The notes beneath the pieces are model-generated. The model had not been told where the DNA came from and did not search any database. It worked only from the letters and a program-made list of their open reading frames with translations. A stretch of 36,148 nt of DNA. Source: Candidatus Kryptoniota bacterium (GTDB lineage: Bacteria > Bacteroidota > Ignavibacteria > Kryptoniales > JAKASW01). Below are positions 1 through 7,143 of this stretch, piece by piece; position 1 is the first letter of the stretch, and each line of letters begins with the position of its first letter. Made by a program: the position numbers and the translations under genes. The DNA is taken from the NCBI GenBank assembly GCA_036567965.1, contig DATCTN010000028.1:1-36148 (forward strand). Direction: 5' to 3'.

Positions 1-288
1 CATCTCAAACTTCAATGGAACGTTGAACTTGTGCATCGCAATATCCATCCACTCTCTCGAGGTTGTGATCTCTTTTATCACAAAACAGGAACCGTTCACT
101 TCATATTTGAGAATTGTAACATCAATCGGCTCTAATTCTCCTTTTAGTTCCAGCCGTAAATGGATGTGTTTTGTCTCCGGGTTTATGCTTGCATCGGCCA
201 ACTCGCCGAGATCAGAGAGGGATTTCTTAAACATTAACCTTAAAGCTTTCGAGACAATCCAATCCTTGGTTCGTCTCACCATGCCCAT
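1..288 (-). CDS. Hypothetical protein, 3' truncated by window edge
   Basis: An open minus-strand frame runs from ATG at 288 to the first base of the window, giving 96 residues without a stop; the C-terminus lies outside. The protein begins MGMVRRTKDW. A second in-frame ATG lies at 282. I do not recognise the family. It has a basic N-terminus, then a region of alternating hydrophobic and charged residues (HIHLRLELKGELEPIDVTIL) that looks like beta strands, and no signal peptide or membrane segment. A GGAG sits nine bases before ATG 288, inside the last codons of the upstream gene (stop at 295-297), so the two genes are probably one transcript and translationally coupled. Plus-strand ORFs over the same bases look like shadows. 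Confidence 0.65.
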   Translation of the reverse strand, partial: MGMVRRTKDWIVSKALRLMFKKSLSDLGELADASINPETKHIHLRLELKGELEPIDVTILKYEVNGSCFVIKEITTSREWMDIAMHKFNVPLKFEM

Positions 289-294
289 GCTATG

Positions 295-837
295 CTACTC
301 CAGGTTGCTGCTTCCTGAAACGCCAAAGACGTGGAGATCCAGATCCTTTATCAGCGCCTGCGCCTCTTCCAACTGCCTGGTCGCGACAAAGAATCTGGTC
401 GGCTGAACTAACGGCCTGACGCTTAAGAACTCAGCGTCATAGACGTAGTAGTCTAAATCAGCATTGTCCAGGATCGATTCGAGAAGCGCCACGTCACCCT
501 GGTTCATTGTGGAAAGCAACGGGGAGAAGTTCTCGGTCTTAAGTATCCTGGGCGGATCGGAGTTGTAATCCAGGAACGCCTCGCACACGGGACAATGTAT
601 CTTCTTCGAAGACCTTTCTTTGTCAGTTAACTCAAGCTCGCTCGAGCAGTCGGGACAAATTATTTTTGTCGGCAATAAATCTGCGCCTGTTTCCTTCGTG
701 AGTAGCTCGTGACATGTCGGTTTTCTGCAGTAATAAAACTCTTTCCCTTCATCCAGGCATGACATGCAATAGTGCTTTCCGCAGCCGCGGCAAATTGAAT
801 ATGCTTTTTTGCCAGGATGATTCGCGCATTTGTCCAT
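295..837 (-). CDS. B-box-like zinc-finger / zinc-ribbon protein with DUF2007-like C-terminus
   Basis: A cytoplasmic protein of about 180 residues with three visible parts. The N-terminus carries paired Cys/His motifs (CANHPGKKAYSICRGC, then CMSC and a Cys-His pair) resembling the short B-box-type zinc finger seen at the N-terminus of many bacterial membrane or regulatory proteins. Next is a four-cysteine zinc ribbon (CPDC ... CPVC). The last 70 residues (MNQGDVALLESILDNADLDY and the VATRQLEEAQALI helix) resemble the DUF2007 'putative signal-transducing' fold. A GTG at 852 would add five residues, but GGAGG lies nine bases upstream of ATG 837, so 837 is preferred. The gene is followed at once by the truncated gene at 288. 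Its role is unknown; zinc binding is predicted from the cysteine spacing. Confidence 0.75.
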   Translation of the reverse strand: MDKCANHPGKKAYSICRGCGKHYCMSCLDEGKEFYYCRKPTCHELLTKETGADLLPTKIICPDCSSELELTDKERSSKKIHCPVCEAFLDYNSDPPRILKTENFSPLLSTMNQGDVALLESILDNADLDYYVYDAEFLSVRPLVQPTRFFVATRQLEEAQALIKDLDLHVFGVSGSSNLE

Positions 838-1006
838 GGTGCTCGCCTCCACTTCAGGATTCTTCTGCTTCTACCGCTTCAGGCATGAACGCGTCCATTG
901 ATCTCTTTAGTCGCATCCGTTCAAACAGCCTCCCTTTGCACTTTGAGCTCGCGGAACTGAATTGACGGGGAGCTCACCGCCGATCTCTGAGATATCCCAA
1001 CCGCCT

Positions 1007-1022
1007 GGGACCGGCCGGTCCC
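1007..1022. repeat. Perfect 16-bp palindrome GGGACCGGCCGGTCCC
   Basis: The sequence is identical on both strands. As RNA it could form a six-base stem with a GGCC loop; as DNA it is a candidate dyad for a dimeric regulator. It lies about 170 bases upstream of the zinc-finger gene start. No T-run follows on the minus strand; on the plus strand a short CTTTT follows after a few bases. Confidence 0.5.
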
Positions 1023-1118
1023 GTCCGCTTTTGAAAATGTAATCTGTTTCTGACGTAGTTTCAATTCCGGTTAGGGGATGGGCCGACTCATGGAGATGAC
1101 AATTGAACGATGGGACAA

Positions 1119-1143
1119 GGTCGGCCTGATCTTCCGGCCGACC
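1119..1143 (-). terminator. Possible hairpin terminator after the prolyl oligopeptidase gene
   Basis: GGTCGGCC and GGCCGACC form a perfect 8-bp stem around a 9-base loop, about 15 bases past the peptidase stop codon. On the minus strand the T-run precedes the stem rather than following it, so this is not a textbook intrinsic terminator. It may act as an RNA-stabilising 3' hairpin or a Rho-assisted terminator. Confidence 0.35.
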
Positions 1144-1158
1144 ATCCCGCGAAAAAAA

Positions 1159-3399
1159 TTACGGTGTTTGGCTTATCCCGAGATTGTGTGCCATGAATGC
1201 CATGACGTCTGCCAGCTGGGCAATCCGCTTGTCCGTCGGCATGTAGCCGTGACTCGTCTTTGTCTCTACACGTATCAATACCGGATTGTCACACGCCTGA
1301 TCGTGCTGCATCTCCGCGATGAATTTGTATGAATGACTCGGAACAACCCTGTCGTCGTGATCTGCGGTTGTGACAATCGTGGGTGGATAGCAAGTCCCCC
1401 GCTTTATGTTCTGGACGGGGGAGTACTTGATCAACGTCTGGAAATCGGTGGAATCGTCGGAAGAACCGTACTCAGGTACCCACCCGATCCCGGCAGAAAA
1501 TTTCTGGTACCTCAACATATCCATGACGCCTGCTCCGGCGTAAGCGGCACCGTACAGATCGGGTCGCTGAGTGACAACGGCGCCCACAAGAAGTCCTCCG
1601 TTTGAATAACCTTCTATGCCAAGTTTCCTGGGAGAGGTGTATTTTTCTTTTACCAGGTATTCTCCTGCGGCAATGAAGTCGTCGAAAACATTTTGCTTCT
1701 TCTCTTTCATTCCCGCATTATGCCATGCTTCTCCGTATTCGCCTCCTCCTCTTAAATTCGCGACAGCATATATGCCGCCCATCTCCAGCCAGATTATGTT
1801 CGTTGGGCTGAACGATGGAGTGATGCTTATGTTGAATCCGCCGTACGCGTAGAGATCCACGGGGTTGCTCCCGTCGAGTTTGGTCCCTTTCTTCATGGTA
1901 ATGAACATTGGGACCCGCGTCCCGTCTTTGGATTGGTAGAAAACCTGTTTTGTTTCGAACTCGTCGGGATTGAAGTCGACATGCGGTGCCTTGAAGACAT
2001 TCGTCTTGTCCGTTTTGAAATCATACCGAAACACAGTGGTGGGATAAAGAAATGACGTGAATCCGTAAAACAGTTCCGGCGTGTCATACCGTCCGTTGAA
2101 TCCGGCGAGAGTTCCTATACCCGGCAGCTTCAGGCTACCGTCTTGTTTTCCCTCGAGAGAATAAAAATCGACTTGACTTCTCGCGTCGACGAGATATCCC
2201 ACCACGACTCGTCCTGCGATCAATCCGAACTGTTCCATGACGTTCTTGGTTTCATTGACGACAACTCTCCAATTCTTTTGGTCGGGAGAGTTGATGTCGA
2301 ATGCTACAACCCGTCGTTTCGGCGCATCGAGCGTCGTTTCTACGTAAAGTGTCGTTCCGACATTCCCCAACACACCATATTCCGCATCGTCTTTTTCAAG
2401 GAGTGGTTTGACCGGTGAAGAGATATCGGGATGTTTAGGATTCTTCAGATCTACGTAAAAAAGTTTGTTCTTTGATTCGGTTCCTTTGTTCACGTAAATG
2501 AAGAGGTATCGCCCATCTTCTGTAACCGATCCACCAACATACCAGCCGGGGAGGTCTTTGAGGTCATAGAATTTCCTGTCGTCGCTCTGTGAAGTTCCAA
2601 GCCGATGGTAGTAGAGGGATTGTCCAACTCCTTCCGCCGTCAGAGCCTCTCCCTTTGGCGGTTCGGGAAAACGAGAGTAGAAAAAGCCGCGGTTATCGTT
2701 CGTCCATGAGATCCCGGAGAACTTTACCCAGTGTATTGTGTCAGCAAGGTCTTTTCCCGTTTCGACGTTGCGCACGTGGAGTTCCTCCCAGTCCGATCCG
2801 CCTTGTGAAAGACCATACGCAAGATATTTTCCATTCGGAGAGGGAGAATAATCGAGGAGGGCGATTGAACCGTCGGGGGAGAGCGCGTTAGGATCGAGGA
2901 TCATCCTAGGCTTTCCGGCGAGCGAAGTCTGCATGTAAACCGGGCTTTGGTTTTGCAATCCCGAGTTCTTACCGTAAAACAGTTTGTTTGAGTGTCGCTC
3001 GGGCACGCCGACCTTTTCATAATTCCATAACTTGGTGAGTCTATCACGAATCCAATTCCGAATCGGAATCTTGTCGAGATAATCAAACGTCATTTTATTC
3101 TCAGCCTCGACCCAGTCATCCACCTCACGACTATCCTGGTCTTCCATCCACTGATAAGCTGCGGTAACCTTTGTGCCGAAGTAGTCATCTATGGCTGTGT
3201 CCCTCCTGGCTGCGGGATAGTTCAGTGATTGAGATCTCGCTGCTATTGGCAAAAAGATGATGGCTGCAGTCATTAGTAATTGTGTCCTGAGAATTAATTT
3301 CAACCTAATTAAGTCCATTCCATTTCCATTGCTGCGGTCCATCCTGATTCCGTCGGCGACAACCGATTCCGGAATCGATCTGAAGATTGATGGATTCAT
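1159..3399 (-). CDS. Secreted prolyl oligopeptidase family protein (S9A)
   Basis: Serine peptidase of the prolyl oligopeptidase family, which cleaves short peptides after proline. An N-terminal beta-propeller (roughly residues 60-500) precedes an alpha/beta-hydrolase domain. The nucleophile elbow GYSNGG puts the catalytic Ser near residue 599. The acid lies in ADHDDRVV (about 682-683) and the His in KTSHGY (about 717). The oxyanion-side segment VANLRGGGEYGE is also family-typical. Length (746 aa) fits exported bacterial members. AGGAGG lies four bases before ATG 3399, which supports that start. However, the hydrophobic export-like stretch (LLMTAAIIFLPIAARSQS) begins only about 40 residues in, so a later start (for example the Met at residue 28) is possible. 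It is monocistronic, with a likely promoter in the divergent region 3400-3794. Natural substrate unknown. Confidence 0.93.
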   Translation of the reverse strand: MNPSIFRSIPESVVADGIRMDRSNGNGMDLIRLKLILRTQLLMTAAIIFLPIAARSQSLNYPAARRDTAIDDYFGTKVTAAYQWMEDQDSREVDDWVEAENKMTFDYLDKIPIRNWIRDRLTKLWNYEKVGVPERHSNKLFYGKNSGLQNQSPVYMQTSLAGKPRMILDPNALSPDGSIALLDYSPSPNGKYLAYGLSQGGSDWEELHVRNVETGKDLADTIHWVKFSGISWTNDNRGFFYSRFPEPPKGEALTAEGVGQSLYYHRLGTSQSDDRKFYDLKDLPGWYVGGSVTEDGRYLFIYVNKGTESKNKLFYVDLKNPKHPDISSPVKPLLEKDDAEYGVLGNVGTTLYVETTLDAPKRRVVAFDINSPDQKNWRVVVNETKNVMEQFGLIAGRVVVGYLVDARSQVDFYSLEGKQDGSLKLPGIGTLAGFNGRYDTPELFYGFTSFLYPTTVFRYDFKTDKTNVFKAPHVDFNPDEFETKQVFYQSKDGTRVPMFITMKKGTKLDGSNPVDLYAYGGFNISITPSFSPTNIIWLEMGGIYAVANLRGGGEYGEAWHNAGMKEKKQNVFDDFIAAGEYLVKEKYTSPRKLGIEGYSNGGLLVGAVVTQRPDLYGAAYAGAGVMDMLRYQKFSAGIGWVPEYGSSDDSTDFQTLIKYSPVQNIKRGTCYPPTIVTTADHDDRVVPSHSYKFIAEMQHDQACDNPVLIRVETKTSHGYMPTDKRIAQLADVMAFMAHNLGISQTP

Positions 3400-3794
3400 T
3401 TTCCCTCCTGTTTAATCCTTGTAATGGTTGAGATCCGGGCGTAACGGGCTCATACCCTAAACGATTTCGCCTTGAGAATAAATCCATAGGCCATGAACTT
3501 TTTTGGGATCAGCTCCGTTATTCCGTGTGAGTGAAAAAAGCGTCTTGGCTGGGCTTGCATCTCGATTCGATTCTTAGCGTACGTCCGAACGTTGGAAATG
3601 TTTCTCGCCGCGATGGGCCAGTCTGAGGAAAGAAAGCGGGGGAAAAATTAGCCCGTTACCCGCTTGATTTTTTTGCGTGACAGGCCTACTTTCATTTAAG
3701 CTTATCTTGGTGCATCTGTGCTGGTGTTCGAGCATGAACTTATTCGTTCTATCGTTTGTGCTGGCGAAATCTTTTACTTAAGAAGGAGGAGTTA
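3400..3794. other. Divergent intergenic region with a terminator-like hairpin
   Basis: This 395-bp interval separates the minus-strand peptidase from the plus-strand 125-aa exported protein and must hold both promoters. I see no convincing gene. A hairpin followed by seven T (3634-3674, plus strand) is the main structure. The frame upstream of 3795 is open back to 3756, but the SD places the start at 3795. Confidence 0.5.
3634..3674 (+). terminator. Intrinsic-terminator-like hairpin in the 5' leader of the 3795 gene
   Basis: AAGCGGG (3634-3640) pairs with CCCGCTT (3659-3665), and a run of seven T follows after two bases (3668-3674). No plus-strand gene lies upstream for it to terminate. It may end a small leader RNA, act as an attenuator for the downstream gene, or block readthrough from a promoter meant for antisense. 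These roles are inference; the structure is visible. Confidence 0.5.
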
Positions 3795-4172
3795 ATGAAG
3801 AGAACCCTTTTGCTGAGTGTGGCAGGATTAATGGGGGTCCTATTGTTGAGCGCCTTAAATTACACACCGAGCGATAACAAATCGGCTGTACTGACCATCG
3901 CTTCGTCGGGTCCGGATACGGTCGTATCATTTGATGCTGCGTACGTCGTAGGTGATGCATCGTCGTCCACCCCTCTTGCGGTGGCAAACCTCGCTACACC
4001 GATTACATTGACAATCGACTCGCCAAGCTTCATGGGAATTTTTAAGAGGAAAACCGGAGCGGGAACACTCGTCGTGAAACTGAGCAAGCCCGGTGTCGGT
4101 GACATCCAAGTGAAGGGGAACGTGACTTGTGTAACCCTGGTCAAAGATAAACTGACGGGGGCGCAGTTCTGA
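3795..4172 (+). CDS. Exported protein of unknown function, 125 aa
   Basis: ATG 3795 is preceded by AAGGAGG at five-base spacing, so the start is firm. The protein opens with a classical export signal (MKRTLLLSVAGLMGVLLLSA). The mature part is rich in Thr, Val, Ser and short hydrophobic strands, suggesting a small all-beta domain; there is one cysteine near the C-terminus (VKGNVTCVTL). I do not recognise a family. It appears monocistronic, with 327 bp before the next gene. The upstream leader contains a terminator-like hairpin. It could be periplasmic or surface-exposed. Confidence 0.75.
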   Translation: MKRTLLLSVAGLMGVLLLSALNYTPSDNKSAVLTIASSGPDTVVSFDAAYVVGDASSSTPLAVANLATPITLTIDSPSFMGIFKRKTGAGTLVVKLSKPGVGDIQVKGNVTCVTLVKDKLTGAQF

Positions 4173-4499
4173 GCTCCAATCGATTTGCGGTCGGGCTCGT
4201 GACCGGCCTGTGGGCCGGAATGATTCCGTGTTTCGTTCAATATCTTGAATAGGTCTTCGTGTTGATGAGAACAATCTTTCCCTGATCCTGTTTCGGCAAG
4301 TTTTCAAGTCCATTCATCGGAGTGTCGTGCTTTGGTCAATGAGATAAAATCATTAGGGTCTTCCAAAATTAATGAGGCAGCATAACGGCTTCCGGGTTTC
4401 TTAAAGTGTTTCCGCATTCGATAAACTCGGATTCGCCAAAATCTTTGAAGCAAACCGTGTACGTTGTAACCAAACAGATCACTAACAGTGGAGGCAGTC
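4173..4499. other. Intergenic region with a short GC-rich hairpin
   Basis: CCGGCC (4203-4208) and GGCCGG (4213-4218) form a 6-bp stem with a TGTG loop about 30 bases after the preceding stop codon. No T-run follows, so it is at best a weak or Rho-assisted terminator. I see no credible gene in the remaining 280 bp; a minus-strand open frame over 4304-4606 overlaps the start of the next gene and lacks an SD. Confidence 0.4.
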
Positions 4500-4760
4500 A
4501 TGGCAAGCGATATTAACGTCAATCGCCAATTAGCCGGCGAGCCGGCCGTTGGTTTCGGTGAATGGATGATCACCTTGCTCATCATGGTGATTCCTATCGT
4601 GAACATTGTGATGCTGCTCGTCTGGGCGTTCAGTCAGAACACGAATGAAAGCAAAGCGAACTGGGCAAAAGCAAGTCTCGTATGGATGGTCATTGGCCTG
4701 GTCGGATGGTTCCTGATCTTCGGAGCACTACTGACAACCTTCATGCACTTGGCGCGATGA
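4500..4760 (+). CDS. Small two-helix membrane protein, 86 aa
   Basis: ATG 4500 follows GGAGG with five-base spacing; an upstream in-frame start at 4488 has no SD and is rejected. The protein has a short polar N-terminus, a first membrane helix (WMITLLIMVIPIVNIVMLLV), a polar loop (FSQNTNESKANWAKAS) and a second helix (LVWMVIGLVGWFLIFGALL). This layout, with 'IPIVNIVMLLVWAF' followed by an N/K-rich loop, is seen in widespread uncharacterised small membrane proteins. No enzymatic residues are evident. It lies 66 bp upstream of the CPBP protease and may be cotranscribed with it. Confidence 0.75.
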   Translation: MASDINVNRQLAGEPAVGFGEWMITLLIMVIPIVNIVMLLVWAFSQNTNESKANWAKASLVWMVIGLVGWFLIFGALLTTFMHLAR

Positions 4761-4826
4761 AGCTGTCTCAGGAATTCAGCCCCGCATCTCGTATTGTGAC
4801 GCCCGGCGATACGGCTGCTTGTTAAA

Positions 4827-5570
4827 TTGACAGATCTCGTTGACAGGCCGGTCGTCGTTGCACATTCTGCATCGAAGACGGTTTTCCTTTCATTGGCGCC
4901 CGGCCTGTTGATCTTATTATTTTTCGTTTTCCTCGCTCCCGTAGCCGCAGTTCATTCCCTTCCGTCCATCCTCGTCCTGTTTGTCTTGATCATGCTGGTC
5001 CTTGTTCCATTCGAGCTTGGAGTCCTGTTGCGTGAAGGGAAGAAGCTGAACGGGAAATGGTCTCCGGAAGGAGTTGTTCTCTTTAGGGAGAAGATGCCTG
5101 CTGTCCGAACAATCGCCCTCGTTCTCCCCTTGCTGTTGTGGTGTCTCTTTGTTTTCGGTTTCCTGACTTCGTTTATCGACCCATTCATGATCAGGGAGTT
5201 CTTCCGCTGGCTTCCATCATGGTTCTTCGCTAATCAAATTCCTCAACCAAAGGGCGCGATATTTATTATCACGGCAATAATGGGTTTCGTGTTCAACGGA
5301 ATTATCGGCCCGATCGTCGAGGAATTATATTTCAGGGGATACCTGCTTCCAAGGATGAGTCGAATGAAGGCGTGGGCGCCGGCTGTAAATGTCGTCCTTT
5401 TCTCTGTCTATCATTTCTTTTCTCCCTGGCAGAATCCCGTCCGGATAATCGCACTTCTTCCTCTCGTTTATGTTGTCTGGTGGAAAAGGAACATTCTCGT
5501 GGGAATTATTACTCACTGTTCGCTCAATCTCCTTGGGATGATCGTGGCGTTCATACTGATGCCAAAATAG
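4827..5570 (+). CDS. CPBP family intramembrane metalloprotease
   Basis: Polytopic membrane protein of 247 residues with the CAAX protease/bacteriocin-processing (CPBP, Abi) signature. Motif 1 is EELYFRG (Glu165, Glu166, Arg170), motif 2 is a His in SVYHFF (His196), and motif 3 is HCSLN (His230, Asn234), all in membrane helices. Family members are intramembrane endopeptidases, some maturing or giving immunity to peptides. The start used is TTG 4827; the frame is closed by a stop at 4797-4799 and has no ATG candidate near, but no clear SD supports the TTG. Roughly six to eight helices are visible. Substrate unknown. Confidence 0.88.
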   Translation: MTDLVDRPVVVAHSASKTVFLSLAPGLLILLFFVFLAPVAAVHSLPSILVLFVLIMLVLVPFELGVLLREGKKLNGKWSPEGVVLFREKMPAVRTIALVLPLLLWCLFVFGFLTSFIDPFMIREFFRWLPSWFFANQIPQPKGAIFIITAIMGFVFNGIIGPIVEELYFRGYLLPRMSRMKAWAPAVNVVLFSVYHFFSPWQNPVRIIALLPLVYVVWWKRNILVGIITHCSLNLLGMIVAFILMPK

Positions 5571-5738
5571 TTCCTACTTTGATTTTCGAGCGGACGTTTC
5601 AGACTGGTACACTCTCCGTTCCGCAGCGTCTGGCTGGAGATCCGGAACCGGATGCACTGGAACAGTTCGTGGTGAAGTGATTGTTGTATAACAAATGGGT
5701 GTCTGAAGAAACATTGAATAATAAAAGGGAGATTTCAT

Positions 5739-6140
5739 ATGAATGAAGATCTAGGTAAGTTAATATTACGGCTGACGGTCGGCGGACTCCTGATATTTCA
5801 TGGCATATCGAAACTGGTTCATGGAATCGCGTGGATGGCGGGTCCGCTTGGAGCGTTCCATCTTCCGTTCTTTATCGGGTACGGAGTGTACATAGGTGAA
5901 ATAGTCGCGCCTGTCATGATAATCCTCGGTTACAAAGCCCGGCTCGCCGCGCTTGTGGTCGCATTTGATCTTTTCATGGCAATCGTTCTGGTAACAAACG
6001 GAGGCATCTTTGCTGTCAGACCCGGCGGCGCATGGGGAATTGAAACGGAGGCATTTTACCTTTTGACGGCAATCGCAATCTTCCTTCTCGGATCGGGAAA
6101 GTTCAAAGTATCCAAAGTCTCCGGGAACAAATGGGATTGA
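5739..6140 (+). CDS. DoxX family membrane protein
   Basis: Protein of 133 residues with four hydrophobic segments and the DoxX/YphA-like opening LILRLTVGGLLIFHGISKL, followed by GVYIGEIVAPVMIILGY. DoxX proteins are small inner-membrane proteins of poorly defined function, some linked to thiosulfate:quinone oxidoreductase or redox stress. ATG 5739 has GGGAG at about seven-base spacing. The next gene begins 70 bp downstream, so an operon with the ABC transporter is possible but not evident. Confidence 0.9.
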   Translation: MNEDLGKLILRLTVGGLLIFHGISKLVHGIAWMAGPLGAFHLPFFIGYGVYIGEIVAPVMIILGYKARLAALVVAFDLFMAIVLVTNGGIFAVRPGGAWGIETEAFYLLTAIAIFLLGSGKFKVSKVSGNKWD

Positions 6141-6210
6141 GCGGCGAGCGAAACCATAACCTCACCGAGTACGTAAGGTACATCGTGGGCACATTAAGTC
6201 CTGAAAGGGC

Positions 6211-7143
6211 ATGAGAAACAGCTGCATGATATCAGTTCAAGGTGTCTCGAAAAAATTTCCATCAGTCATTGCGGTCGACAACGTTTCGCTCGAAATAGGA
6301 GGCGGGGAATTCTTCGGACTTCTCGGTCCGAATGGTGCCGGTAAAACAACGCTTATGAGTCTACTTACCGGTTATTTCAATCCGGATTCCGGATCGATCA
6401 TGATCGATGGCGAACATATCTCACAGGAAAGTTTGAACATTAGAAATGAAATTGGTTATGTCCCCCAGTCGCTCGCTGTGTACGATGAGCTGGGAGCGCA
6501 GGAGAACCTTGAAGCGTTCGGGAGTCTTTATCGCGTTCCCAAAAAGATCCTGAAGCAAAGAATAGTCGAACAGCTTAATGCCGTCGGGCTCTACGACAGG
6601 CGCAAGGATAAGGTGAAGACGTTTTCCGGCGGGATGAAGCGCCGACTGAATCTTATTGCCAGTCTTCTCCACGATCCTAATGTTCTCATTTGCGACGAGC
6701 CGACGGTAGGGGTAGACCCCCAGTCCAGGAATGCCATCTTCGACTATCTCGAGTCGCTCAACAGGGCTGGGAAGACTATTGTATATACCACGCACTACAT
6801 GGAGGAAGCTGAGCGGCTCTGCACTCGTGTTGCGATCATCGATCATGGCATTATAATCGCCCTCGGTACTACCGACGAACTCCTTGAGAAGCTGCCGTAT
6901 GAGGAAGCGATAAGCATATCCAAGAATCAAATGACGACGGAGAACGGCAAGATCTTTCAGGCGTTTGGGAAGATCGTCGAGGAGAACGATCACTTCGAGT
7001 TGAATCCGTCTCCTGGATTCAAATTATCGTCTTTCTTCTTGAAACTGGAAGAACACGGGATCCATTACAAATCGATCGAGCTCCACCGCCCGACGCTGGA
7101 AGCCCTCTTCCTTCAACTGACCGGGAGGAGGCTGAGAGATTGA
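6211..7143 (+). CDS. ABC transporter ATP-binding protein (ABC-2 type)
   Basis: Cytoplasmic ATPase subunit of an ABC-2 exporter, 310 residues, similar in layout to DrrA/CcmA-type proteins. Visible motifs: Walker A GPNGAGKTT (39-47), Q-loop Gln86 in YVPQSL, signature FSGGM (138-142), Walker B LICDEP (159-164) and H-loop His195 in TTHYMEE. The C-terminal 90 residues form the usual accessory domain. ATG 6211 is used; an alternative ATG at 6226 lies closer to the conserved start (ISVQGVSKKF), and neither has an ideal SD. The stop overlaps the permease start by four bases, a strong sign of coupled translation. Transported substrate unknown. Confidence 0.93.
   Translation: MRNSCMISVQGVSKKFPSVIAVDNVSLEIGGGEFFGLLGPNGAGKTTLMSLLTGYFNPDSGSIMIDGEHISQESLNIRNEIGYVPQSLAVYDELGAQENLEAFGSLYRVPKKILKQRIVEQLNAVGLYDRRKDKVKTFSGGMKRRLNLIASLLHDPNVLICDEPTVGVDPQSRNAIFDYLESLNRAGKTIVYTTHYMEEAERLCTRVAIIDHGIIIALGTTDELLEKLPYEEAISISKNQMTTENGKIFQAFGKIVEENDHFELNPSPGFKLSSFFLKLEEHGIHYKSIELHRPTLEALFLQLTGRRLRD

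Larger units (their letters stand above)
838..1158. other. Intergenic region between the zinc-finger gene and the peptidase
   Basis: I see no convincing coding frame on either strand. The interval holds a perfect 16-bp palindrome (1007-1022) and an 8-bp-stem inverted repeat (1119-1143), listed separately. The minus strand must contain the SD and probably the promoter of the zinc-finger gene, but I could not pick out a clear -35/-10 pair. Confidence 0.5.

Noticed and set aside
23-406. Plus-strand open frame at the window start
   Set aside because: It lies antisense to two coupled minus-strand genes with good SDs; no SD or recognisable protein content of its own.
4304-4606. Minus-strand 100-aa frame
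   Set aside because: Overlaps the SD and start of the well-supported 86-aa membrane protein; looks like a shadow plus AT-rich spacer.
5372-5680. Plus-strand frame overlapping the CPBP protease end
   Set aside because: Out of phase with a motif-bearing protease gene; Arg/Ser-rich translation typical of a shadow.
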